Position numbers and translations under genes: made by a program. 64,000 nt of DNA from Haberlea rhodopensis (lineage: Eukaryota > Streptophyta > Magnoliopsida > Lamiales > Gesneriaceae): NCBI GenBank assembly GCA_907163345.1, contig CAJQUN010000032.1:3634424-3698423 (forward strand), in the 5' to 3' direction. Shown one piece after another: positions 12,020 to 24,610 of this stretch (its first letter is position 1; each line of letters opens with the position of its first letter). Below the pieces are notes generated by a model. That model did no database searches and was not told the origin of the DNA. It saw only the letters and a program-made list of their open reading frames with translations.

Positions 12020-12753
12020 TTGATGTTTTTCTTGTGAGGTACTTGGAGATTTTCATCAGCAAGTTTCCACAAGCTTTGCCCAACAACCGTATGAACCGTT
12101 CTATGCAGCTTGGGATAGATTCAACCACGACTTTTCAAACTACGCTCCTCTTCAATCTTTCTACAGTGGATTGGATGCAGACACACAAGAATGGGTATTT
12201 AATGGAGCTTTGGCAACTGGTAGTCCCATATATTGTAGAGATGATGACAGGGTGCACCTGTTTAACCATATGGCGAATTTCGACTATCAGTGGCATTGTG
12301 ATCCTTCACTGCAGGGTTGGAGTCACCAATATCCACCAGAGCATCATTACCCTCATTTTACACACCAACCATTCGAGCATCAAAGGAGAGGATGAGTATA
12401 ATTCTGATAAAGTCTCTCAGTTGGAGGATATTTTGCGCAAATTATGGCCATCATCTGAACCAAAGATCGAAAATCACACCAGGAGTAGCATTGAGCAGCA
12501 GATAGAGACATTTTTAGCTAGATGCAAAGAGGTTGAGATGAGATATACTAATCAAGGGGTGACAAATCAGGTGTGGTCACATGATGATGATCATTCAACC
12601 AACCAAGTTTGGGAGAGTGATCCTACTCATGCGGAAGATTCAAGGGAATACGAGCATTTTCAAGTGGTTGAGCCTACTGTGGAAGAGTTATCTGATGAAT
12701 TCCCATGTCAAGATGAGCCTAGCGTGACGTTGGAAGATGAGCATATTTTTTGA
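12020..12753 (+). pseudogene. Decayed gag-like coding region of the LARD
   Basis: One frame, open to a stop at 12395, reads QQPYEPFYAAWDRF, then LQSFYSGLDADTQEWVFNGA. This recalls the 'FYEAWERFK...FYNGL' core of Athila gag. The continuation, with an acidic helical segment (DKVSQLEDILRKLWP, then IEQQIETFLARCKEVEMRY), lies in a neighbouring frame from about 12390 to 12753. A single frameshift near 12390 would join the two, so this is either an old gag with one indel or a real frameshift product. No zinc knuckle is present. Confidence 0.6.
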
Positions 12754-13045
12754 AAATAGTGAGGAGCACTCATCGATGGTGATGTCCTATATGCCATATG
12801 TGGATCCGTTCTTCCCATCGATGCCAACTTCACCATATTATGATCTCCACGAGATGAAGCCAAGTTTAGAATCTTTCTCCCATGCTTATCAATTTTCGAA
12901 GGACGTTGTTGGAGCGACGAGCGTTAATTGTCAGTATCTTGCCAAGCTTGAGGGAATACACAACCAAGACCCATATGTAGTGTCATTTGATACTTACTAT
13001 GGGCGGAAGACGCTATTTGATGGTTGCTTCGCATGGTCTGGCTGA
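12737..13045 (+). CDS. Small hypothetical ORF in the LARD interior
   Basis: An open frame of 102 codons overlaps the end of the preceding frame by 17 nt. It is rich in Ser, Tyr and Pro (SYMPYVDPFFPSMPTSPYYD) and has no domain I recognise. It probably continues the same ancestral gag-related reading frame after another indel. Just downstream is 'cttgggaggcaacccaag', a hairpin-like motif seen in related plant elements. Confidence 0.3.
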   Translation: MSIFFENSEEHSSMVMSYMPYVDPFFPSMPTSPYYDLHEMKPSLESFSHAYQFSKDVVGATSVNCQYLAKLEGIHNQDPYVVSFDTYYGRKTLFDGCFAWSG

Positions 13046-14883
13046 AGACTTGAAACAAAGCGCTTCTTGGGAGGCAACCCAAGCCTTATATCCTTTTTAT
13101 TTTATTTCAGTTTTTAATTTTAGTATTTCATTTTATACTAGCATGTCTTAGTCAGAGACGCTGATCATTATTCTTTCCCATTGCAGGTCTATACTGATGC
13201 GGAGGTCCTATCATCATCTTCTCACCATACCCATGAGCATGAGATGGACGACGATTACTGACGATCGTCGTCACAGGTAGGTGTGTTGTCCCTTATTTTA
13301 TACGTTGTATGGTACATTGAGGACAATGCACGATTTTAAGTTTGGGGGTGTTTAAACATTGAAGATGTTTGTTTTCTGATTTCTATGTGTGTTGTGTTTT
13401 GTGTTTTTTTTAGTCTTTTTCTTTTTCTTTTTGTGTCATAAGTCGTGATTTGAAGTAATTGTGAAGGCCGATGATGAAGAATTGAGCTTATTTGTGAAAA
13501 TTTTAAAATTTTTGTTCACTTTGCTCTTGAGTTTCTTACATATTCATGCACTAGAGACCATGACCATTTGACCAATTAAAGTTGATTTGAATGAACACAA
13601 ATATGATATAGGCGGTTCTTGATAATATTTTGGGCCTTTATTCATTGATATAAATTTGACATAGTAGCCCATTTGAGCTTAAATGTAAAAGAATGAGGAT
13701 TGAATTGTTGCAATATATTTTATAATCTCATTCAAATTTGTTTCTTATATCACCTTGGTTTTGAGATACTATTTGAGCACATTGGTCATACCATATAAGT
13801 TATTTGTGAATTGAGAGTAGTCTAGAACTTGCTTTAGTACTCTTTGAGGCGAAATACAGACATATGTGGCTTAGGAAAGATTTAGGCAATTTTTGATCGT
13901 TTGAGTCTTTGAAGCCACCAAATGACATCATTTTATCCCTAGTTACCCTTTTGAGCTTATTGAAAACGAATGGCATGTGCTTAGGCACATAATAACCCCC
14001 ATTCGGCATTATTTCGAAATCTACATCAACCACCTTGTTGAAAGCTTATACACTATTTCCTACCCTCAAGTGAGTAAGACCTGTATTGCACTTTAAAATT
14101 TCAAATATCCCCCATGTTCCTAATTGAAAAATAGAAGGGGGATAATAATGAAAAAAGGGAATGAATGCATAGAAATATGTTGAAGAGGTGAAGAAAATAA
14201 GTGATTGAAGAATGAGAAAAATATTGAGGTGAATGGTGAGGCGGATGAGAAAGGAGGGTGAATCCAAAATGTGAAAAAAAATGATGAATCGTCAATAAGA
14301 GAAGTTGAAAATCGAGATGAGAGTGCGCAACATGGTTAATATGACTTACTCACTTATTTTGAAATTCCTATCTTTTTATTGAAGCCATGAGCCAAAGTCT
14401 AACGTTACAAGCCTATTAAGACCTATTGACTGAGCCACATTCGTCTAATATACTAGTGGAGAAGGTTACGAATTGTAAGCCTGTGGACTCTCGAGAAACA
14501 CTTGTAATGAATATGCAATTGACATCCACATACACGTCTCATTACTTGAGTTTATGCATTGTTCATTGTTTGTCAAAGTCATATTCCTTTTTATGAACAA
14601 TGCAATTGAACCAATACACCTTGCAAAGTCCTATTGATTTGTGTGAGTAAAGATTGCTTTAATGGTTAAATGGAAGTGGTGGCACACACACTTGAGAACT
14701 CTTGAGTAGACTGATATGCATGATTGACTTAAAATTTTTAGACAATTGATCTTCGAGGCCAATTTGAAATTATAACATTTCATGACTGGCGTTAGTAGTG
14801 TGTTTTCTATTTCTCTTTTATTTCTTAGTCTTTTTCCATTTCTATTTTGCTCGGGACTAGCAAAGTTTAAGTTTGGGGGGATT
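13046..14883 (+). other. Non-coding 3' interior and polypurine tract of the LARD
   Basis: About 1.8 kb without a coherent gene. Two 'aagtttgggggt/g' motifs occur, near 13340 and at 14865-14882. The second lies directly against the 3' LTR and is the polypurine tract. This long untranslated 3' region is typical of Athila-like derivatives. Confidence 0.7.
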
Positions 14884-16453
14884 TGATAAGTGCATATTTG
14901 CACTTATATTTTATTATATTTTCTTATACTTTTGTTTTGGTATTCGAGCAGAATTACGTCTTTTGTTGTCGTTTTCGATGTTTTGCAGGAATCCAAGGAA
15001 TTAAGCATTTTATTATTAAAAGATGATGAAAATACATAAATGTGACAAGAATTCAAATTGGGTCTCAAGAGTTGAAAAATCGTGCACCGGGATATGTCAA
15101 ATGGCAAGATTATATTATATTATAATATAATATAATATATATACACGAGAAGGAAGGAAAGAAAAGAAGAGATTGGATTGGAGATTTGGTGATGATATAT
15201 TAAAGGGAAGTCAAGTATACAAAAAGATACAAATTCACGTACAGATGGAAAGAGATAGAGGCACACGGATAACATATTTTATTAAAGGGAATAAGATATT
15301 TAGGTAGAGATTTTCGAGGGCAACAGAAGGCTAACGAGAAGGGATTCACGCAGATAATATAAAGAAAGATTGAAGGAGGATTTTTTGGGACAAAAGATAC
15401 TTAGCAAAAGGGCCGAGATTCACGTAAAAGCAAGAGGTAAAAAGGAAGGGAATAAAAAGGCAGCATAATTCACGTACGGAGAGATCATCAAATAAAGAGA
15501 CGCACGCACGAAGACGTGAAGGGCAGTAGACGTAGAGAATTTTTCACGTAAATAAACAGAAGAGCAGCGTGAGAAGGGCAGTAGCCGAGAGCTAAAGAGG
15601 AGAGGAGGAGATCATTCGAGGCGGTGCGCTTACAAAGAAGGGTAGAGATTTTGACAACGGAGAAGACGACGGCGACTATCGGGGACGGAGGGCCATCATC
15701 CAATTCGTTTGATTATCTCTTCCTTTTATGTTTATGATGATTAAGAACATGTCTATGTGTTTATTTAATGTATTCATGAACTAATTTATTATTCTAGAGT
15801 TAGACGGATCTTGACTTGAAACTATGTCGTTGATTATTGATTGAATATTATTTGGTTTTTCGTTTGGTTTATTTGTGATTCCTGATTTGAATGCGTTTCA
15901 ATTAATTGATCACTAGTTGATTCGTCATATTTATTTAGAATCTATCACTCGGGAGAGGGGGTTTTGAATAGGACCGTAGGAATTTACATCGTTGGAAGTT
16001 TATATAGTCGGGAGACATATAACTCCAACGAAGCCATAGAACGAATCTAGCGCTATTGAAATTGTTTAATAATTTATCTTAGGTGGGCATATCAAGATGA
16101 TTGTTGGATGATTATTTCTATTTAACACTCGGGAGAGGTAATAGATAACATAGGATTCGTGGTTAATAAATTAGAAAAACACGACATAGTGGATAGTTGA
16201 GTGAAGTCGAACCTCTAGAATCCGTTCTCATTGATTTTCTCCACTTAAATTTCCATCTTGTTAAATTATTACTTTATTTTAGTAGATTAATATAATAATT
16301 ATGCTATCGATTGTCTAAATAAAGTCGAGACTATTCTAATTACAGTACTTGGTGTAACTTAATTATCAATCTATGTGGGTTCGACATCCGTACTTTAATT
16401 TTCCTATACTAAAACTTGACACCGTACACTTGCGGTACGTTCAACACGCATCA
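14884..16453 (+). repeat. 3' LTR of the LARD element
   Basis: Same sequence as 10331-11909, with scattered single-base differences and a short deletion near 15632. It ends CACGCATCA and is followed by the target duplication CTTCC. Confidence 0.95.
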
Positions 16454-16458
16454 CTTCC

Positions 16459-17025
16459 CATATTATTTTGTAACAGCAGGCTAAAAATAAATGTGGTGAA
16501 CAAATGTAAAAACAGGTTAAGAAAAGGTTTAAAAAAACAGGTAAAGAAAAGGAAGTATCGGCACATTTATGCTAACCAATATGAATGTGAGATTGTACAA
16601 ATAATGAACCCGATATGAAGATATATATAGTCAAAGGCAATTAAAACGTAGCGAACTCTTAGTATTGAACTTGTTAACAATATTGTTTATCACGTTCTTT
16701 CAACACTATCAACACACAAACAAAGCTCCCACAATCACAATAAACAATCCTCCAGAAAATACAAAAGCACGAAGATAAAGAAATGCAACCCCAAATCGAG
16801 CATGCGAATTAGCAAACAAACCAGCAACGCGTAGCAAGCAGCGAAAGAACACAAAGGGCAGACGATAAGTTTTTTTTCAGAAAGCCTAAAACACAAAAAC
16901 GAAAACGCAACACATAACTTATATAGAGGACAAAGCAAGGAGCGCAAACCACCGAACCATCAGAACCCAGCAAGGCACACTCGAAACCAATGATGACCAT
17001 CCCCATCAATAGGATATCCCGCAAC
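16459..17025. other. Intergenic, nothing recognised
   Basis: A-rich sequence on the plus strand with no coding or repeat structure that I can name. Confidence 0.55.
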
Positions 17026-17030
17026 CAAAC

Positions 17031-20000
17031 TGTGAGGGTCCAATCCTAATAATATGATTAATTATCACACAATGATAATTATAGCGTAAACAGCGGAAGA
17101 TTTGTTTAACATGTATTAACATGTGGCCCTAAAAATTTCGGCATGACCTCGTCGCACGAGAAACATACCACCAATACCAATAGTCAAAATATATATAGAT
17201 ACCATCAGTTTCATCTCCATCAACACAAATCAAACTATGAAACACATATCCATACTGAGCAAAATAAACTAAATATACATAAACTCCTTACACTCCTGTA
17301 CATATACAACTGGGATAAGAAGGAAAATAAACCTCTCAAGTGTGGCTCCCACCGGATGTGTACTCTCTGGGGTCCTGGCCACCTGTACTACCTGCCATTG
17401 TCCACACACAAAGACAACAACAGCCCCCCTTGGGGGTGAGCAAAAGCCCAATATGGAACGATCATGGAATATACATCATGTATCTATAAAATGATATATG
17501 AAATGAAATGCAATGCATGTCATGTCATGTCGGTATCATACACCCATCCGCTGGGTATCTCGGAGCCAATAAATGAAAGTCCAAATACTACATAGCTAAG
17601 CTCGAGCATGTCAAGCAAAGGAATGTCTATATGGTGCGTCGTCAAAGCGTCACCGCATCCCAGCTCTTGACATCATATCATACAAATGACGTCAGCAAGG
17701 CGCCACCTTATACCAGTCTCAATAAATAGGGATAATCCAAAGGATGACGTCGACAAACGCCACCAATCCCCATATCAACAAATCATAGCAATCATAAGGG
17801 CCACGAATCCCTATGCCATTCAGGCCACTTAATGTCACGCCCCGAGACCGGGGTCACTAACACCGGCATTGATTTCCATTACAACTAGAAAACCAATAAG
17901 CCTCGTAATATCGTAACAAACGAAAACCAGTCTATTTTCCATAAATGAATAACCATTATCTTTACATTTGAATAAAAACGTGAAGTTTAAAACTTAAACA
18001 TCTTAAACGAATTAAAATCGTACTTATATAAAATCAAAATCTTCAGATACGCAGCGGTCTAAATCACCAACCCCAGAATTTGTGTTCTTCTTCAGTTTCA
18101 ATCTCCTCTTCAACTTTATCTGGGGATGTAGAGTAAGGGGTTGAGTGCTTTGGAAAACACTCAGCAAGTGGGGGACAATCGATATGATATCATAATAAAT
18201 ACTCATAATTTTCAAAGCATGAATCAAAACTTGACATAAACCGATATGAATGTATCTTGACATAATTGCTCCAACGAGCCATAACATGACATCTCATATC
18301 GTTCATAATTTTTCATATACTTAAGCACATTAAAGCATCTAATCTCCTCTTGGTACTGATATCAGTCTCTAGACTTATCCCTCCTAGAGATGAGGTCATG
18401 ACATCAGCTTACCCACGAATAAAGGGTCTGGATACTCCAGAAACAACAGATAACCACCGTATAAGGTTCTTTTAGCGGTTACACCCCACCGCATCAGGGT
18501 CATGGGGAATTCCAATCTAATTAGATTTCGAGTTTAAGGTGCTTACAAAATATACTTTCATAATTTCAACATAGTCCATATCGATCGGGATTTCAAAACA
18601 TACTATATGATTTTTAGAAAACGAAACGAATATATAACAAAAGCCCACTTACAGAGATCAGAAACGATTCTTGCGTGTTTCAAAAGATTTGGGTGGCAAA
18701 AACGTGATGAATTTCCTCTCCTTTCCTTGCTGAAATTTTCACACCTTTTAGTGTGTGCTAGTGTGTGTTTCGAAAATTGTGTGAATTGTGAGAGATTTTT
18801 GAGTTGCATACTATGTAGAAGAGTCTTATATTTATAGAGCTTGAAATTCGAGAATCCCGGTTCCTACAACTTCTGAAATTCAATCGTATCTTCCAAAACT
18901 TATCTTTAAATTGTGCTTTGTCTTCGAATTTTGGTTATATTTATATATCTAAAAGATTATCATAATATAATTCAATATTATATCTTGTCAATATAGTATG
19001 ATATATAATTCATTGTTATCTATTATTTTTCAATATTATATATACTTAGTATTTGGTTTGACCAAATAACATCAAGTGGTTGGATTAACTTAAGGATTTT
19101 AATTTGTCCAAAACTCTAGTTGTTTAAATAATTAGTCATTGGTTTAGCTACAACTCTACAAGATTAAATCAAATTGGATTTATCTCTTCAAGTGTTTTAT
19201 TGGCTAATAATTTGATCATTCAATTATTATTATTACCTTTATTAGTATTCTTAATTATCTATACACTTTTAATTATTTTAAAAGCCTAAAAGATTGAATA
19301 TATAAACCCAATATTATCTTATCTCATATACAAACTCTAGTTATAAAAAATACTAAGTTCTAGGTTTAGCTAAAAGTCTACAAGATTAAATCGAATATGA
19401 TTTATCTCTTTTAAGTGTTTTATTGGCTAATAGATATAAGGACATGATTCCTAATTATCCACAAATTATTTATTAGTATTTATTAACTCATGCTTTTCTA
19501 TTAAGTATTTGGAATTTGAAAATGTCATCTATCTAATATTTTGTAAGCTAGATTATTATCTATTAAGTATTTTGCTATCTACAAGATTGAGATAATGCGA
19601 CTCATTGTTATCTTTAACATAATTCAATATTATCCTTTAATTTATAATATTATCTTGATATCAATTAGTTGTTTTTGACTAAATTTCGGGTAGCTAAGCA
19701 GACCAAAACACCATGAAGTTGAGTTGACCAAAACTCTAGTTATTTGACTTGGTTGGAAAAATCGGGTTCTCACACTTAATGCCAGTCATAGCACCGTGTA
19801 CACCCCTTATGATTGATCGAATCCACAATAGTAGGGTATCAAAGAATCGTAGCTCAATATGTATGTCATGCATCGATGTATGTATTAAAAACTGATGTGT
19901 GTTAACAAAACATTTATTTTCATACATCGATGTGCAATTATGAATGCCATGAATGCCACATAATTTAAATAAAATCACGTAGCCACATAAAATCAAGTAA

Positions 20001-21005
20001 TTCACAGAAGTCATCAAATCATATACCAACTGATACAGATACCTGTTGTATGTTACCCGATCGCAACATACATTTACTTCTCAATATCTGAGGGTCGACT
20101 TGAACTTGTAGAGTCGATGTATTCACTGTATATTAATGAAATTCACAATTCACTAAATTACTCATTAAACATTGGTTATCAATTGTAGTCATAGCTGAAT
20201 AAATTTAGGGTAATTAATTTGATGCGATTACATCACAATTTAATTTGCTAAATTATTTTTAATCAATTCAAATTTATTTTTACTAATTATAGTCCAAATT
20301 AACTGGTAATTATCGAAGCAAAGTCGGAAAAATCGAATAACGAATTTACCCAAAATCGCACACAGTAAACGCACGCTTTTCCTCCGATTCCGGCGAGCTC
20401 CGGCGACGTTATGGGCGGCGACCGGTTCAGAAAGCTTCGTCTAGATTAGGAGAAGAGATTGGGTGTATGGATTCGTCCAATTTGTTGTAGAATCGAAGAA
20501 ATCGAACCAGAATTCCTCAAACCCTAGTCTGTGCGAGTTCGTCCGTTCCAGGTCAAAATCGAAGCACTTTTCGAACACCAAAATCCAATTATCTGGTATG
20601 GAAAGTTTCGACTCTGAGTTAGGAACACGGTGGTAGGTTGGTCTCGTCGAGAGGTGGTCGGACGGCGGCGAATGGAGTGGATAAGTACACGGTGGTCGGT
20701 GAATCGCGCTGAAACTATGTGTTTTCGCACCTTTTAGTAGGTGTCCGCGACTATGTGTGTTTTTACGCGTTTACTATATGTTTTACGTCCTACACCGATA
20801 TATATTAATTCCCGACCAATTATGAACATCGGGATGTCACCGGTGTACTGGTGCATGTACGGTGCATGTACAGCTGACACCTGACTTCGTGTCACTACTT
20901 TAATCACAAAATGAAATCTATCATTTTAATACAAATTTTATATTTACTAAATTAATTTAACAAAATTAAATGTAATTAACGTTAATCGAACATCGGGGCA
21001 TCACA
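17031..21005 (-). mobile_element. Outer solo LTR, split by a nested insertion
   Basis: The sequence starts TGTGAGGGTCC and ends GGGGCATCACA, giving TG...CA ends with a TGTGA/TCACA terminal inversion. It is flanked by CAAAC at 17026-17030 and again at 21006-21010, a 5-bp target duplication. Removing the nested LTR (17833-19773) and one copy of its CTTAA duplication leaves about 2.03 kb. No gag or pol is inside, so it is a solo LTR left by LTR-LTR recombination. Orientation is uncertain; minus is favoured by a weak TATA-like run near 20798. Confidence 0.8.
17833..19773 (-). mobile_element. Inner solo LTR nested in the outer LTR
   Basis: Starts TGTCACGCCCCGAGACCGG and ends GGGTTCTCACA. It is flanked by CTTAA at 17828-17832 and 19774-19778. 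On the minus strand a TATA box (TATAAATATAAG) lies at about 18826-18836, followed by a plausible transcribed leader, which sets the orientation. Length is 1.94 kb. No internal genes, primer site or polypurine tract remain, so it is a solo LTR that inserted after the outer one. Confidence 0.85.
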
Positions 21006-21010
21006 CAAAC

Positions 21011-22389
21011 CGTCGGTTAAGGGAACGAGAAAGGAAAAAAAACCAAAACAAGGCAAGAAACCGTCGGTTAGAAGCACGAGAGAACACGCCAAGGGGAAAA
21101 ACCTATGGGTAAGACCACCGAACTCAAAAAAACCAAAGAATGTTGCCAAAAATTATCGGGTAAAGGACGAGTAGACAGGCAACCAGAAAATCAATCCATC
21201 AAGCCAAACCCGCAATCACGGAGGCGTGAGCTGAGAAAGAACAGTGAAAAACTTCAGCATTAAATGCAACTGTAGGCGTGTTCAGCTTGATTCAACCGAA
21301 GAGGAAGGAAGAGGCGTTGACATAATCTCCCTTGAATCCATTTCATCTCATATATCGATGCCAATCACATTAGCAGCCCAACCAAAAAAGCCCAAGTTGT
21401 ATAATTACTGTTCATCCGAACAGTAATTTTCGGAAAAACACCACCCAGAACACTGTTCACCACACTATGCACTTATTATATTGTATAATATATAAAAAAG
21501 GACCATAATTATCAAGAAAATGAAAGATGGATGACTTTGACAAAATATCATAGCAAAATCACAGAAAGGTAAACTTAGAGGACAAAAAAATAATTTTGTC
21601 GATCAAACAATAGATGGAAGTAGGTACCCAAAAAACTAGATAAAACTAACCCTCAAGGATCCAAAGAACCAATGGGTCGGAGGAGAAAGCCATAAGTGGT
21701 GCAAGAAATTATTCTAAAACGTATTATAACATATACAACTTGGTCATCAGTTTGAGTATAATTGGTAAAATTTTAAAAATTGAACTTGTTGGATTGTCTA
21801 ACCTTAATTTGATTTTGCAAAAATATTATCTCCACTTGTTCATCACTTAAATTCGTTTGATCAAGACTTATGTGATCCATTGATATCTAGTATTCTCGGT
21901 AGAAATCATATGTTTTTTCCACACATCACTTTGATATTGTTCTTAGCCACAAATTATTATGAAAATAACACTCAAACATTAAAGTACCGTTTTGTTTGAA
22001 TGATGTGATAAGTAATGTAAAGATTAAATAGTATAAAATGATTATACAAACTAATGTGTGATTAAGTTATATGATGTTTGGTTTAAGTATAAGATGGTTG
22101 ATAAAATTTATTGTTTGGTGTAATGCTAAAATACCCTCAGCATTATAATAATAATTCAATTTTATTATTATTATTATATTATATATAGATATATATATAT
22201 GAGAGGAGAGGAGAGAAATTCTAGTTATAGGGAACACTCATCATCTAGACACATCATTCGATAATACGCAACGACACATGTTTCTCTCTACCATCAATAT
22301 TGCACCATCTTGGCACCATCACCACCACAAAATACATACATTTATTAGGTTGGCGATTGTGGCCGACTTGAAAAATGAAGTATATCAAA
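21011..22389. other. Intergenic, no gene recognised
   Basis: AT-rich DNA with a TA-rich run near 22180 and a purine (GAGAG) stretch near 22203. No credible coding region. Confidence 0.55.
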
Positions 22390-22800
22390 CAAAATGTTTC
22401 TGAGAGCGAGATGAACCTGCACGGCATTATTATATAACTCGGCTTTAATCATGCTTTTATCAGGAAAAAAATCCAATCAAATAATTAAGTTCTTGGTTGA
22501 AAAATAATACAAAATGTCTTTCAAATTAATTGCCTCGGTCACAACATTTTAAAAAGAACATTGAAATTTTCATAGTTTTGATAAGAAGATAATTGTTTTT
22601 CTTTATTTTTTTATTTTGTGTTCCTTGGTCTGAAAAGTATAAGTTTGTATTTAGACTTTCGTGTTGTAAATGATCTAAAATAGGTAAATTTTAATTTTAA
22701 TTTTTTTACTATAACAAAATCATTATTCTGGTTGGTTGACCATAATAATTTGACTCGGTGAAAATTTCATAAAATTTATTATTCTTCACCAGTGTAAATT
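22390..22800 (+). repeat. Orphan copy of dirigent-gene upstream DNA
   Basis: TGAGAGCGAGATGAACCT followed by AACTCGGCTTTAATCATGC and an ATCAGGAAAA run matches 31827-31900 upstream of DIR1. Parts also match 41770-42050 and 46860-47150 in the duplicated region. Further on, a segment near 22730-22775 resembles 42000-42030. No dirigent coding sequence follows here, so this is a remnant of the gene-cluster flank. Confidence 0.7.
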
Positions 22801-24610
22801 ACGAAAAAGTATCACTAAATAGTATTATTTGTAATAATCCATGAATTTTTAGGACTAAAAAAATATAGTCTCATAAAATAGTTTTTTTGTAACAAAACTC
22901 GTCACATAAAATTGTTTTAACAAATATAGTCCTAAAAAATATTTTTTTTGTAAAAATCGTCTCAATAATCCTTTTTTCATTTTATTTCTAAAAACGGAAC
23001 GGACATATGCCATACATATGTCCGTAAGAAAAGGGTCACTGTTAGGATCGATATTGGGGGTGGCCCGTCCACCCATCTTTGTTCTTCAAACTGAGCTAAT
23101 AGCTCGTATTCATGAATTGAATGCACCGAGAGATTAATCGAGTTTTGGTTTAAGAAACCAAGTAGAAGTAACTCAAACTATTATAATCTAAACTGATTAA
23201 TGTAATAAAATCAATGAAATAAACAGACAGAGAATAAAGATGCATACATATTTATTTATGCAAATTCGAATGCTCAATCATTATGCATCTCGCATTCTTA
23301 CATCGATTGAAAGGATATAATAGAATACTTTGATTATATAACCACTTGTACAAACTCATTTCAGCTAAGTCTCACATAGCTAAAACTCCTAGCTACCTCA
23401 CTGCTAAACATCAGTCTAACTCATATTCTCTATCAATCTGTTCAGACACAAGCTCTCAATACAAGTTTTGGGTGTTTGTGACACGCAGTTGATCATGTAC
23501 ATGATCAAATGTTCTATTCAACGATGATGAGTGTGTGTGTGTTTGGGGGGGTTGTCTGCTCTTAACCAAGCTGGTATATCTCTTGAACTCCCATATGGAT
23601 CGATCTCTCTAAAGACTTTAACGATGAGTAGTGAGATGTACTTGATCGTCATCTCTCCTTTCCCTCTTCAAGTGTATATGTGTAGCCTTCAACTGGATTT
23701 GTCCGTTAGATACATAAATATAACTGTTGGAGAGTACTTGTATGATTTTGACTTCTCTGTACTTTCTTCTGACTTCTCCAACGTCCATATTTGCCTTGTC
23801 AGCTATCTGCAGCTTGGTTGTTCATGACTTAGGTGGTCTACTTCTGTTTAGTTAAGTTGGACATTTAAATGATCTGATATGTTTAGTAAGGTTGACTCAG
23901 CTGGTCTTCGTCTATATCAGTCGAGTTGAAACTCAACCGATTTCTTCCGTTCAGTGGGTTGGTTAATTTCGACTCAACTAGTCAGTTAACTAGCTTTTCT
24001 TTTGTATGATCCTGTTGGCTTATTTGTTGCTATGGTATAGATTGGTTTGTCAATCCTCAACTGGATATAGAGACTGGTTCTGCCAATCCTCAGCTAAATT
24101 AGCTCAACTATTCTAGATTACTTGATCACTGTTGCTGATCCTTTGGTTAGTCTGACTTGGCTGAAATTTTCTTTCAACGAGTTTTGCTATCACAAATGTT
24201 TGATGTTTAAACAACTTAGATGCATGCTTGAGAGATTCATTAGTACAAATGAAGAAAAAATGTTGTACTTTCTATCGCTTTTATCTTCTACAAGTTTAAA
24301 CTCACAAATCATATCAACAGGGAATTGTATGATCTTCAAGATATGTTTTCCCCCTGAATTAATAATTACTTGTAAAGATTACAGACGATATCAGCTCAGT
24401 CGACATATAAGCAAAGAGAAACTCATAAAATATGCATAAATCAAATATTTTATTAATACTAAAAAATGACTATATTTTATAGTAAACAAAAAGAAAAATG
24501 ATCATATCATTAAGTCTTGATCATCTGCTCTGTTATCCTTTTCCTCCTTACATTTGGTCAGTTAGACGGAACTATTTTACTGTCCTAATTTATTCTTGAT
24601 TGTTTATTTA
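22801..24610. other. Unassigned, possibly retroelement-derived
   Basis: No gene is supported. A (GT)n/G run lies at 23530-23553 and a 'ccccctgaatt' motif at about 24350. The composition on the minus strand resembles a plant LTR leader, but I found no paired termini or target duplication. Confidence 0.4.

Larger units (their letters stand above)
10331..16453 (+). mobile_element. Complete non-autonomous LTR retrotransposon (Athila-like LARD)
   Basis: Two direct LTRs (10331-11909 and 14884-16453), both TG...CA, bound a 2.97-kb interior. The target duplication CTTCC lies at 10326-10330 and 16454-16458, so insertion was by integrase. A primer-binding site follows LTR1 and a G-rich polypurine tract precedes LTR2. 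The interior has only a decayed gag-like region and no protease, RT or integrase. The LTRs differ by a small number of substitutions and short indels, so insertion looks recent. PBS type, 'taagtttgggggtg' motifs and gag hints suggest an Athila-related large retrotransposon derivative mobilised in trans; the lineage is inference. Confidence 0.93.

Noticed and set aside
17833..21005. One 3.2-kb DNA transposon bounded by TGTCACGCCCCGA and TCGGGGCATCACA
   Set aside because: No target duplication fits these ends, while two nested LTRs with CTTAA and CAAAC duplications explain all four termini.
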